A stretch of DNA of 10,362 nt from Stramenopiles sp. TOSAG23-3 (GCA_900128585.1 LT642826.1:1-10362), one strand, 5' to 3'; positions 1 to 8,424 are shown, counted from the first letter of the stretch. Numbers and translations: made by a program. Notes: a model not told the origin generated them from the letters alone.

Positions 1-35
1 TTACAGAACCAAGTTAGGATTAGGGTATGACGAAG

Positions 36-400
36 CTAAATTTAATTACTTAAATAACAGCCAATTTTCTTGTTTTTGATATTTGTCAATTAGTACTTTC
101 CAACGAATGAGCTTTTATAGAGGTGATCTGTACTCAACAAATCGATTCTGCTCCCAATCAAAGTCCCTGAAAGTTTCTCCACTTTTTGGAGACTCCTGGA
201 AATCACTTCTTCGAATCCATCGGGGTTACTTGGAGAACCAGTCTCCTCGTTATTACCAAAGTTCAAACAGCGGCTAGATTTGTTTTTAGTTGCCTAGTTC
301 TGTTAGACTCTTGCGATTTTGGGGGTGAGAGATTACTACCAAAATCCATGAAATTTTGTCCAAGTTTTGAACATTCCTGAGAGTTATTTTAAGTTTCTAA
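36..400 (-). pseudogene. Decayed 3' end of repeat-family gene (copy a)
   Basis: Read on the minus strand, this matches the tail of the pseudogene at 9478-10144 (copy c) from about 400 down to the stop region near 117, and copy b (8425-8640) from about 275 down to 36. The shared tail reads roughly DGFEEVI, then a WEK motif, and ends in RSPL or a near variant. Here the frame is broken: a one-base loss relative to copy c near 285 puts a TGA just after it, and a second shift follows. The last part (36-117) matches only the non-coding DNA beyond the stop, including the end motif at 42-77 (an AATAACAGCCAA core). Similarity stops near 400, just before the 24-nt motif at 417. I infer a dead transposable-element fragment; no function is expected. 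Confidence 0.65.
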
Positions 401-416
401 AAAATAAATAAATTAT

Positions 417-440
417 ATAGTATGTTTTAAGACTCTCATT
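417..440 (+). repeat. 24-nt motif shared with the 9.35-kb palindrome
   Basis: The core AGTATG...TAAGACTCTCATT matches 9371-9394 at 23 of 24 positions by eye, and matches the opposite strand of 9337-9360 with a few changes. It lies where copy a loses similarity to copy c and about 55 bp past the stop of the minus-strand gene, so it may fall in that gene's 3' untranslated region. It looks like the terminal inverted repeat of a DNA transposon or MITE, or what remains after excision. No target-site duplication was recognised. Confidence 0.5.
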
Positions 441-495
441 GTAAATAACATAAACTGAATTAACTTAGGTTTTTAAAAAAATTCTCTCTCTTGCT

Positions 496-2790
496 TCAAT
501 TCCATGCTTGGGGAGGCGCACGACTGGTCGACACATTTGTCTGGTTATAGGTAGAATAAGAGGTATTCCCATGTGCACTACTAGTCTCAGGGATTGTGTT
601 CGCTGTGGAATGCTGGGATACCGAATTTTGGGGGATCGCTGAGTTCTGTTGGGGATACTGCGTTTGTTGATAAACTTGTTGTTGCATATACCCAGACTGT
701 TGCATCCCATTTTGTTGCACTGCGGTTTGGGGGGCAGTGCCATGCCCCTGAGGCTGGGAGTTAGGATCATACGCTGGGTAGGGTTGATACGGTATGCCTG
801 GGGGGGGGTGCGCATAAGCACCCCGTTGGCTATATTGTGCACCATATGGTTGCCCACTATACTGTGGGTATCCATAATATGGATTAGCATAATAATTTTG
901 AGGCGCAGTCCCGTATGCCCCCATCCCTGGTGGATAAGCTGGCTGAGATTGACTAGCTGCATAGCCAGTTTGAGATATTACAGGATTTTGCACAGAGATG
1001 TTTTGGTGGGTGGCAGGCTGTGGTGTAGACGAGGTATTTACACTAGTTGCACTCTTTTGTGTGTCTGGCATACCTGGGGGAGGCCCAGCAGCTTTTCGCC
1101 CTTTTCCTCCACTGCCCGACCCCATTTGCATCGGCGGGGGCAACATCTGCTGCTGATAACCCATCATTGCAATGGCCGGATCCATAAATTGTAATTGCTG
1201 AGGGAAACCTGCATACTGCATTTGCGGGTGATAAATATTGCTGTTGGGCACGTTTCTCATATGCTGCACACGCCCACTCTTCCGTGACACATTGCTCCTT
1301 CTTGCACCATTTTTGTCGTACCCATTAGCCCCACGGACGGCTTTCTGTCGCCTATCGTGCTGATTGCTATTATTTGCGGAATGGTCAGCACGAGTAGAGT
1401 CGAAGCCAGGAGCGGAATCATTCCCATTCTCGGCAGCCGCGTCCTGCCCTAGTACATTTTGACCTACACGCCGATGCTGGCGTGTCTGGCGTGTGGTGTC
1501 ATTTTGGGTTGATAAAGTCATAGTCTGTTGTGCGTGCGGGTTGCGTTTGCTTTGCTTGGCAGAGACACTTGCTAATGCCTCTACTTCAATATCTTCAACT
1601 GAAGTAATTTGCGTGCTAGATTCCAGTGAACCAACAAGGTCTTCTTCATCTCCAAAGTCCCCAAACATCATATCATCCCCCCCATCGTCCCCGTTCATGC
1701 TGAGTATCCCCAGCTTTGGGCAAACGGGATCAGTGCACTTACTTTTTCTGTCCACAACTGCTAAAACTTTGGATTTTTTTGCATGTTTTGTTGTACGCAT
1801 TGTACCATCAGATTCTTCTTTTTTATTATCCAAAGCAATCGGTGAAGTTACCTTTTTTGTTTGCGGGTTTGAACCTGTGATTCTCGCGGTTTGAACGATC
1901 ACTTTTTTATTCAACAATGGTGCATTCAGCGAGACTTTTCCATCAGAGCCGCATGCCTTTTTACGTCCAGTATGCTTTTTCGCCGGCAACTCTTTCGTTG
2001 AATTCGAAGAAGTCGCGTTCAGTTGCTTCGATTTGGAGGTAGATTTTCGCCCATTTCCATGCGCCGAATTACCCCTTTCAAAAGGCTCTTTGGGCTTCTC
2101 TGCTTCTTTGTGCTTGAGCAAGACTCTATTGCTAGCCACGCCGCTCCAAACGCTCCCAATGGGTGGTGGCTGTGAGACTTTCAAGGGAAGTGTAGATTTT
2201 GGCACAGGGACACTTTCAAGTTTACCGAGATCTTTTGAAAGCAATCTCGCTGCCGAATTTGTTTTATCACTTTTAACAAAATCTGTAAGGGTGGAGCGCA
2301 CGCTTTCTGGGGCCACCAAAGGCACAGTCTTCGAATTCCGATTTCCCGCAGGTTTACTGTGGGAGCTACTTTTATTTATCCCATTTCCTTGACTCTTGTT
2401 ATTACGATTACCACCGTGGCGGTTCCGTTCACTGCCTCCACGAGATCCTGTGGTTGACGGGTTCGAGCGACCATATTTCCCGTTTGTGGAATTTGTTTGC
2501 TTCTTTTTGTCTTTGTTCTTTTTTGTTTGGACAGCTTTCCAAACTTGCTCGCGTTGAATGTCCCCTTCAAACATCCTCGAAACAACGTTCGTAAGATTCT
2601 CTTGTGTAGCCCGATTTGTTTTCAGGGCTTGCAGAATATCCCTCTCAGTCATATTCGAGGGGAAAGCTCCTTTATTATTTCTGTAAAGCTCCTGGAAATA
2701 TTTGTCATTATTTTCACCCTGGCCTCCAGATTTTCTATTCTTTCTACCGCGAATACCCTTGTTTGATACATGGTTAGAACGATGGGCCAT
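496..2790 (-). CDS. Disordered protein with UBA/CUE-like N-terminus and prion-like tail
   Basis: This 764-residue ORF starts at an ATG in a strong context (A at -3, G at +4), with an in-frame TAG two codons upstream, and ends in TGA. Order: basic Arg/Lys/Gly segment (1-30); a short helical segment (about 30-90) with ERDILQAL, then NVVSRMFEGDIQREQVWKAV and a run of lysines; a long Ser/Asn/Lys-rich linker with RGG-like patches near 115-135; an acidic GDD/GDE patch (about 365-392); three Pro-Pro-Gly motifs; a Q/P/Y/G-rich tail (about 610-764). A UBA/CUE-like fold followed by W.xV, poly-Lys and a glutamine-rich tail is the plan of yeast Def1, animal UBAP2/UBAP2L and plant GIP1-type proteins, which act in ubiquitin-linked RNA polymerase II turnover or in RNA granules. 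I infer a relative; the function is unproven. It is divergent from the gene at 5227. No intron is evident. Confidence 0.85.
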   Translation of the reverse strand: MAHRSNHVSNKGIRGRKNRKSGGQGENNDKYFQELYRNNKGAFPSNMTERDILQALKTNRATQENLTNVVSRMFEGDIQREQVWKAVQTKKNKDKKKQTNSTNGKYGRSNPSTTGSRGGSERNRHGGNRNNKSQGNGINKSSSHSKPAGNRNSKTVPLVAPESVRSTLTDFVKSDKTNSAARLLSKDLGKLESVPVPKSTLPLKVSQPPPIGSVWSGVASNRVLLKHKEAEKPKEPFERGNSAHGNGRKSTSKSKQLNATSSNSTKELPAKKHTGRKKACGSDGKVSLNAPLLNKKVIVQTARITGSNPQTKKVTSPIALDNKKEESDGTMRTTKHAKKSKVLAVVDRKSKCTDPVCPKLGILSMNGDDGGDDMMFGDFGDEEDLVGSLESSTQITSVEDIEVEALASVSAKQSKRNPHAQQTMTLSTQNDTTRQTRQHRRVGQNVLGQDAAAENGNDSAPGFDSTRADHSANNSNQHDRRQKAVRGANGYDKNGARRSNVSRKSGRVQHMRNVPNSNIYHPQMQYAGFPQQLQFMDPAIAMMGYQQQMLPPPMQMGSGSGGKGRKAAGPPPGMPDTQKSATSVNTSSTPQPATHQNISVQNPVISQTGYAASQSQPAYPPGMGAYGTAPQNYYANPYYGYPQYSGQPYGAQYSQRGAYAHPPPGIPYQPYPAYDPNSQPQGHGTAPQTAVQQNGMQQSGYMQQQVYQQTQYPQQNSAIPQNSVSQHSTANTIPETSSAHGNTSYSTYNQTNVSTSRAPPQAWN

Positions 2791-3123
2791 CTTCTACAGA
2801 ATATTACAGTTTTTTGGTGCACCCGTCTCTGAAAAAGCAGCCCAGTGGGATAAAATGAGCTGCGAAGAGCGATACGGAGATAATTAGTTGAAAAGAAAAA
2901 TTGCGTGTTACGCAAGCCTGTTAAGTTAATGTCGCAGGATGTTTAAACGTACATCTTCGGAGAGAGAGAACAACTTTTGGATCATATTTTCTGACGGCCA
3001 GAAAGACAAACTTCTGATCAATTTAAGAAAATCAAAGCGAATTTCTATACACTCACAATTGTTGTTTTTGCAACATCATCATCATACAGCACAGCATCAG
3101 GTCAATCACAGGAAAAAAATTTT
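2791..3123. other. Upstream region of the minus-strand gene, no gene seen
   Basis: This holds the leader and presumed promoter of the gene starting at 2790. Read on the minus strand I see no upstream ATG in the last 150 bases before its start. A perfect inverted repeat, TTGCGT-gtt-ACGCAA, lies at 2901-2915 about 110 bp upstream of the start. The short open frame at 2939-3190 on the plus strand looks random. No TATA box was convincing. Confidence 0.4.
2901..2915. promoter_or_regulatory. Candidate regulatory palindrome
   Basis: TTGCGTGTTACGCAA has perfect 6-bp arms around a 3-bp centre. It lies about 110 bp upstream of the start codon of the minus-strand gene. Its position fits a transcription-factor site, but one such palindrome is also likely by chance in 10 kb. 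Confidence 0.2.
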
Positions 3124-3599
3124 ACCGTACCGGTACCACAGTCTATTCACTGACAGCGGTGCCGGTTCTACCGAATTTGTATTAAAATAATACCGGTTAT
3201 AATCAGACGGCGTTCTTCCCTTCTATTGTAATCAACCAGGATGCTGGATGCTCTCTACTCAACAAGAAAATATGTTTTCTAAAAATCAGAAGAATGAATG
3301 GCTGGCGCTTGTAAATTATCAGAAAAGGCCTCAGCTCTTTAGCTCCTCCTGTAAAAATCCGGCCCTACTGGTCTTCCATTTTTCGATTCTATGTACGACG
3401 TACTTTATGAACTTGCTGATTTAAGGGGTGTGGCAGTCGTTTAAAGCGTGAAGTGTTTGTGGTTTTAAGGACCATGCCGCGTTCGTGTTTAGTAGTAGAA
3501 GGGGAACCACAGGGCTCGACTTGAGTGTAGCTGACATAATTATTAAAATAATTATACTTTAATGTACTATACTGTACAAGAAAATTTTATGAGTCACGA
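3124..3599. other. Intergenic DNA with small CCGG palindromes, no gene
   Basis: CCGG-centred motifs recur three times at 3124-3198: GTACCGGTAC (3127-3136), GTGCCGGTTC (about 3160) and TACCGGTTA (about 3192). An 11-bp palindrome GTACGACGTAC lies at 3393-3403 and an AT-rich one, ATAATTA-ttaaaa-TAATTAT, near 3536-3556. These could be protein-binding sites of the divergent intergenic region, but nothing links them to either gene. Confidence 0.3.
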
Positions 3600-3875
3600 A
3601 ATGATGCTTTTTATTTTATTTTACAATATTATCTTTATGTATATTTTGTGTTGTAGTTTTTGTAAGATCACAGAACGCTAATGATATTTCAATATATGAC
3701 AAATAACAAAATGATGGTTTTTATTTTACAATATTATCTTCATGTATATTTTGTGTTGTAGTTTTTGTAAGATCACAGAACGCTAATGATATTTCAATAT
3801 ACTGTATGACAAATCACAGAGGTTGTTTTTTATTTTTTCATTCAATCTTATCTGTATGTATAATTTGTGTTGTAA
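3600..3875. repeat. Tandem repeat, about 110-bp unit, 2.5 copies
   Basis: Unit 1 starts at about 3601 and unit 2 at about 3711, a period of 110 bp. Both carry ACAATATTATCTT, TATATTTTGTGTTGTAG and GTAAGATCACAGAACGCTAA in the same order and are almost identical. A third, shorter and more diverged copy starts near 3818 and fades by 3875 at TTTGTGTTGTAA. The close match of the first two units points to a recent duplication. The unit has no long open frame. Confidence 0.85.
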
Positions 3876-4445
3876 CTGCAACTAATCCGAATTAATGTTC
3901 CAGGAACCCTGTTACACTAGACTCCTTCATTGTCTTTATTTTTATTTAATACCTTAGTCTAATATATCAATTCTTTTATCAACTAAAAAACTAATTATTT
4001 CCTTATTTCGTTACTTCTATTTCGTAATTTTTGGTCCCTGGACTAGTGTCAGCAGGTGATTTATTTTTATCAACTTGAGTTATCGATGAGACCGATTTAT
4101 AAAATGATTAATTTAAAAGGAATCCTCTTTAAGGTACCATTTCCTATCAACATTAAGGTTTGTGACCGTTGGTTTCTAATGTTCAAGTTTGACAACAACA
4201 AAACTTATTCCAGTGCACAATCACGGGAAATTAATTACATAGGAACACATCCATTGTATGCAGGTGTTATTGTTAGACAATAGCGAAATGTTTAGTAATA
4301 CGTTGAAACGTTGAGGGGTAGTATCAAAAGAACAGAACAGTATTGTGTCTTCTGACATCAATTTCAAAAACTCAAGTCATTTAAAGTCTATAGTACTGAT
4401 AAGAGAAATTGAGAATTGAGCATTTAATACGGTTCCACATTATGA
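3876..4445. other. AT-rich intergenic DNA, no gene recognised
   Basis: I see no RNA gene or recognisable coding region. A 75-codon open frame at 4056-4283 on the plus strand has no recognisable motif, no support from a repeat and no clear initiation context, so I do not call it a gene. Confidence 0.35.
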
Positions 4446-4957
4446 TGTGATATTGTAAGCACAGTACGTAGTGCGTATATATAATATATCATTTAAGTAC
4501 AATTATATATCCTATCAAAACAATGAAATGGCCCTTCGGGACGCCTGGCAGAGAGGCCAATTTCTATAATTTACCTAATTCTCGATAGAATGGGAGGAGC
4601 CGCTCGGTGGAGATTCTAAGCCTTCACATAGTGCTGTGCCAATCGATCCGGCTGATAACACTCTACACTGAGGCCAGAAGTGATAGTGTATTAGTACATA
4701 CACCTACAATTACCGATGGCCTGAGTGGGTGTGAGCAGGCGAATGGACACAGCACAGCGAAGCATTCCGTGTCCAAACGAAGCCTTAGCAGCGAACCCAC
4801 AAGCGGCTCCGATAAGTCCATCAACAACTAGGTAAATTATAGAAATAACCCCTGCCAGGCGTCCCTCCCGAAGGGTCATATTTTAATAGGATATTTATGT
4901 ACTTGTACAATACAAAAGCTGAAATAAATAATGATGTACTGTATTTACAATATCACA
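4446..4957. mobile_element. 512-bp fold-back (palindromic) element, MITE-like
   Basis: The whole segment is a long imperfect inverted repeat. The left arm (4446-4675) and right arm (4718-4957) flank a centre of about 42 nt. Outermost ends are TGTGATATTGTAA and its complement. Inside follow, in mirrored order, AAGTACA, ATCCTAT, CCCTTCGGG, ACGCCTGGCAG, TTTCTATAATTTACCTA, GGAGCCGCT, a TAAGCCTTC/TAAGGCTTC pair, GTGCTGTG and a GAGGCC/CAGGCC pair. The arms have diverged, with small indels, so the structure is old. No transposase is present and no target-site duplication was recognised, so it would be non-autonomous. Unusually, each arm read inward encodes similar residues (GRLA, then ISIIYL, D, GAA), as if a gene fragment had been duplicated head to head. 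It could instead be a non-transposon palindrome made by repair. Confidence 0.7.
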
Positions 4958-5092
4958 GGAGAATGTGGGATGTGGGACCGTGAAAAAAGTGCTCAATTCT
5001 TCTCCTCAATTTCTCCAAATGATAGTTTATTTTGTGTGGAATGTGGAAAAGCAAAGGTCAGAAGGATGTCGTCTGAAGTATCCTGAAGTACA

Positions 5093-5182
5093 ATGGCATC
5101 GAAGTTGACTCGTTCTCTGCCTAGCGTAATCAAGCCCCTCGGGATAAACCGCCGTTTCCCAGCTTCCGACCAGTACTACTAA
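5093..5182 (+). CDS. Candidate upstream ORF, 29 codons
   Basis: An ATG at 5093 in a strong context (A at -3, G at +4) opens a 29-codon frame ending in TAA at 5180-5182, 44 bp before the coiled-coil gene's ATG. The peptide begins MASKLTRSLP and is rich in Lys, Arg, Ser and Leu with no acidic residue in its first half, so it looks somewhat like a mitochondrial presequence. The downstream main ATG has a weak context (T at -3, A at +4). It may be a regulatory upstream ORF, a microprotein or chance. TACTAAT followed by a pyrimidine-rich stretch and ACAAG (5177-5201) resembles an intron branch point and 3' splice site, so it could also be part of a spliced leader. Confidence 0.3.
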   Translation: MASKLTRSLPSVIKPLGINRRFPASDQYY

Positions 5183-5226
5183 TCTTTGCCTTACAAGTTT
5201 TCTACAAAATTGCTTCGTCGCGATAA

Positions 5227-8200
5227 ATGAGCACTTTCGACCGGCCTGAAAATGCAGGCAGTTCCGGGCAAGGTGGCATGGCGCGTGCACAGAAGAGCTC
5301 CCTTCTAAACCCCGGACTTGGAATGGGTTCTACGCGAGATTCCCGTGCTCAAGAAGCCATTAGAATGAAGGATGAGCAATTGCGGATATTGACCGATCAA
5401 AACTCTCACCTCCTCAAAAGTTTGGACCAGGTTGAGGAGGAAGCGAACACTATGCAACTTGAAAAACTTGCAATAGAAGAAGAAGACAGAAAGTTGCGGG
5501 ACCAGAATTTTGAGTTACAGAGTAAAGCTAGAGCAGCCGATGCGGCAATGAGAAAAGCTCAGGCTGAAATGGCAGACAAAGACAAACAATTGAAGATTAT
5601 GACTGATCAAAACAGCGAGTTGCTTCGGTTGTTGGAGACTGAGGAAAGTCAAACGGCTAAGTTAGAGAGAGAAGGATCTGGCTTACGAGGCGACTTGGAA
5701 AGTTTACGGTCCAAGTACAGTAGCCTATTAACAACGGCAAAAACCCACGAGGAGATGGCATCGAAAGCCGCGAGGGAAGGCCAGCTGAGAGCTGAAGAAT
5801 TACGGTTGCTTCGATCTGAGGTCGAGCAATTGCGTGGGCAAAACGCGGAGATGAGACGGAAAACCCAAGTTGAAATAGAATCTCTTCATGAACAATTGCG
5901 AATCCGAAAAGAAAAACAGTACCACCTTCTGGAAAAAATGCAAGGAGCCGAAGAAACAAAGCGGCAGGCCGAAGACCAAGTAACGGCAATGGAAGAAAAG
6001 CTTCGAGCGTTGCATGCTCGCACAGTTGAGTTGGAGACACAGCTGCAGGTAGAAGCAAGGGCAAAACGGGCGCAAATGGATGCTAATAAAGCACTGTCAG
6101 TTGAAGGGGAAAACTTGGCAACTGCCAACCGTGACCTACAGGATCGGTTAGAAAATGCAGAGCAGGAAAGGATGCGCATGGAGGCAGAGGCGCGAGATAG
6201 TGGCGAGCAGCTCAGGGAAATGGCAGAAAAGGTCTTTCAGCTGTTGGAAAGACTAAAATTGGCTGAAATTGGAAAAACTAAAGCAGTTGAAGCACTTCGG
6301 AAAAAAGAGCAAGAACTGGTTGCCCAGAAGAAAAAGAATGGTCGTCTATTGAAGGAAAGTACGCTGGAGGGCAAAGCGCGGGTAAAAGCTGAATTAGATA
6401 AGAAAGTGTTGGTGGACCAAATCCGGGCTTTAAAGAAACACAATGCCGAATTATCATCCCGTTGCAGAGATGAAGTCAAAGCAAAATTATCTGAACATGA
6501 AGATAAAAAACAAGCTCAAGAGAAAGTTAGAACCCTTGGTGGGAGACTTTCTTTTCTTTTGAATAAATTGCAGAGCGATGAAGAAGCAAAAATCGTTGCC
6601 AGAGAAGAAATGAAAAAAATGGAAGCGCAGCTTCGAACATTATCGGAAAGGAACAGCGAATTGTCGCAAAAATTGGGCGCGACGGGGGAAAGTAATCGCA
6701 TTATTACCCATGCAATGAGGCTGAAACAGGAAGAATTGCAAAACTTAGCGATTAGGCACGAAGCCCTATCACGCCAGCTGCAAGACAAGGAAGTAGCATT
6801 GTCTGAAAGTCAGATACAAGAGAAAGAAGAGACAAATGGCGAAAAATCTACAGAAGACAAAACTACAGCTGATGACATTCGCATACGTGGTGGAAAGGGT
6901 GTGTATTTTGTTGATGCGAGACCCACACAGGGTCTACTGCTTATTGGTGCGAAGACAAAGAACACGGTGGAGTTAATGAATAGATTACAAATAAATGAGT
7001 TCTTGAAACGTGCACAAAAAAGTGTCCATTTTAAAGAACGGTTGGTTGAAAAAGTGACGCATCTCTTGGGCCTGCTATCTGTTGAAGAGGGGGATCGCCA
7101 TAGAATTATTCGCGAGGGCGAAGACCGTTCTGATCAAATAGACCATTTATCACGGAAAACTGGATATTTACAAGAGCGCTTACATCTTGAGGAAGAAGCA
7201 AAACGTAGAACACTATTGCGTTACGTACATTCTGTTAAAGAGCAAGCGGCTTCTAGTGAAGCGTATTTGAAAGCAACTGGGCAAGTAGGCTCACAACCTA
7301 AAGGTGGAGTTTTGCAGTTGCCAGAGAGTGGAATAGGAGACGAAGAAGTGCATGCTCTAGCAGCTCTTTTGCGTGGGAATATGAATGTGACAGAGTTAAA
7401 TCTACGCTCAAACATCATTACTGATGAAGGGGCACGTGACCTCGGTGCCGTTCTAGCTGGCTTGAGTGGTTTGAAATCAATTGATTTGCGAGAGAATAAA
7501 ATTGGAAAAAATGGTATTAGAGGCTTGGCCGAAGCCCTGGAGCGGGCCGGGCGTGTTCGTCACGTATATGTTCACGCTGGAGGTAAAATTGAGGCCCTTG
7601 GCACTGGGATGTGGGCAGCTCCCCGTCCCACCAATGTTGATAATAGTCAGGCTGTTACAGTAGAAACCGTATGTGTTTTGGATGTAAGGAACAACAGAAC
7701 TGAAAATATTATTGAGAACCAAACATATGGGATAAAGTTAGATATGAGTGGGAATATTGATAACTCTACGAAAAAAAAGGTAGGTGATACCACTACGAAA
7801 GTGCGATCGTCCAAAAACACTGCCCGTAAAGATATCGGGGACATGGGCGGGAAGAAGCTAGTTACTACCCGAGTCAAATCTGCCCCTGGGAAAGGTCGTG
7901 CTAACGATTTTAAAGATCGGAAGCGATGGAAACAAAAAGAGTTCAACGAGAAAAAACTTGAGAGGCAGCGCTTAAAACGAGAGAATAGAAGAAAAGAGGG
8001 AAACTGGTCAGGGCGATCAGGTGGCATATCAACAAAACCTGCTCTTCAAGAAGTAACTATAAGAAAAAAGAGCAATTCACAAAAAAACAGTGGTCAAAGT
8101 TTACCACCGCTAGGTCGCAAAGTTCTCAGCGCGTCTGCGCCATTGTTAAATAGTGCAGACGATGTTACTGCAACTAATCATAACTTTGAGTCTAAGACTA

Positions 8201-8379
8201 TAGCGGGGAGCGATTTGAATGCCCACATCCAACGGGCTGCTAGAGAAGCAGATGGAGTTCTTTCTTCAAGCAATATGACTCAAAGGGCAAAAGATAACAC
8301 CAGAAAAAAGAAAAGCAGCAGCTTAAACGCTGGTTTAATGAAAAGCCCATTGTTGCAATCTGCGAGTTTCAAAAGATGA
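5227..8379 (+). CDS. Coiled-coil protein with 35-residue repeats and LRRs
   Basis: This 1050-residue ORF starts directly after an in-frame TAA (5224-5226) and ends in TGA. Met18 has a better start context than Met1. Order: disordered Gly/Ser head (1-45); continuous coiled coil (about 46-535) made of 35-residue (five-heptad) units with core QLRxLxxxNxELL; a less repetitive segment (about 550-600) with YFVDARP; two more coiled-coil units (about 602-670); RNase-inhibitor-type leucine-rich repeats (about 696-785) with ELNLRSN and SIDLREN; a basic, disordered Lys/Ser-rich tail with a charged helix (about 894-925). No catalytic motif or membrane segment is seen. LRR-plus-coiled-coil proteins of this style occur in protist cytoskeletons, basal bodies and flagella; a structural role there is my inference. 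The reading frame is uninterrupted. The gene is divergent from the one at 496-2790. Confidence 0.9.
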   Translation: MSTFDRPENAGSSGQGGMARAQKSSLLNPGLGMGSTRDSRAQEAIRMKDEQLRILTDQNSHLLKSLDQVEEEANTMQLEKLAIEEEDRKLRDQNFELQSKARAADAAMRKAQAEMADKDKQLKIMTDQNSELLRLLETEESQTAKLEREGSGLRGDLESLRSKYSSLLTTAKTHEEMASKAAREGQLRAEELRLLRSEVEQLRGQNAEMRRKTQVEIESLHEQLRIRKEKQYHLLEKMQGAEETKRQAEDQVTAMEEKLRALHARTVELETQLQVEARAKRAQMDANKALSVEGENLATANRDLQDRLENAEQERMRMEAEARDSGEQLREMAEKVFQLLERLKLAEIGKTKAVEALRKKEQELVAQKKKNGRLLKESTLEGKARVKAELDKKVLVDQIRALKKHNAELSSRCRDEVKAKLSEHEDKKQAQEKVRTLGGRLSFLLNKLQSDEEAKIVAREEMKKMEAQLRTLSERNSELSQKLGATGESNRIITHAMRLKQEELQNLAIRHEALSRQLQDKEVALSESQIQEKEETNGEKSTEDKTTADDIRIRGGKGVYFVDARPTQGLLLIGAKTKNTVELMNRLQINEFLKRAQKSVHFKERLVEKVTHLLGLLSVEEGDRHRIIREGEDRSDQIDHLSRKTGYLQERLHLEEEAKRRTLLRYVHSVKEQAASSEAYLKATGQVGSQPKGGVLQLPESGIGDEEVHALAALLRGNMNVTELNLRSNIITDEGARDLGAVLAGLSGLKSIDLRENKIGKNGIRGLAEALERAGRVRHVYVHAGGKIEALGTGMWAAPRPTNVDNSQAVTVETVCVLDVRNNRTENIIENQTYGIKLDMSGNIDNSTKKKVGDTTTKVRSSKNTARKDIGDMGGKKLVTTRVKSAPGKGRANDFKDRKRWKQKEFNEKKLERQRLKRENRRKEGNWSGRSGGISTKPALQEVTIRKKSNSQKNSGQSLPPLGRKVLSASAPLLNSADDVTATNHNFESKTIAGSDLNAHIQRAAREADGVLSSSNMTQRAKDNTRKKKSSSLNAGLMKSPLLQSASFKR

Positions 8380-8424
8380 ATCTGGGTATGGTCTCTAAAA
8401 ATTTATATATTTTCTCTTATTTTA

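Noticed and set aside
15-26. Telomere-like TTAGGATTAGGG (also inverted at 9421-9433)
   Set aside because: A 13-nt inverted match of this kind is expected about once by chance in 10 kb, there is no array, and its orientation relative to copies a and c is not consistent.
465-962. Long minus-strand frame overlapping the end of the disordered protein gene
   Set aside because: It is an alternative frame of the same DNA, with composition explained by the Q/P/Y-rich tail in the other frame.
649-1194. Plus-strand frame of 181 codons with hydrophobic stretches
   Set aside because: It is antisense to the Q/P-rich coding sequence; the Leu/Ile/Trp-rich residues are complements of the Gln/Pro/Asn codons.
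3073-3084. CAT repeat
   Set aside because: Four triplets only; simple sequence without further meaning.
4056-4283. 75-codon plus-strand frame in AT-rich DNA
   Set aside because: No recognised motif, no repeat support and no clear promoter; the length is within chance for this composition.
5027-5290. 87-codon minus-strand frame over the coiled-coil gene start
   Set aside because: It overlaps a well-supported start on the other strand and has no motif of its own.
7647-8027. 126-codon minus-strand frame rich in Ser and Phe
   Set aside because: It is antisense to the Lys/Arg/Glu-rich tail of the coiled-coil protein, whose codons give Phe/Leu/Ser on the other strand.
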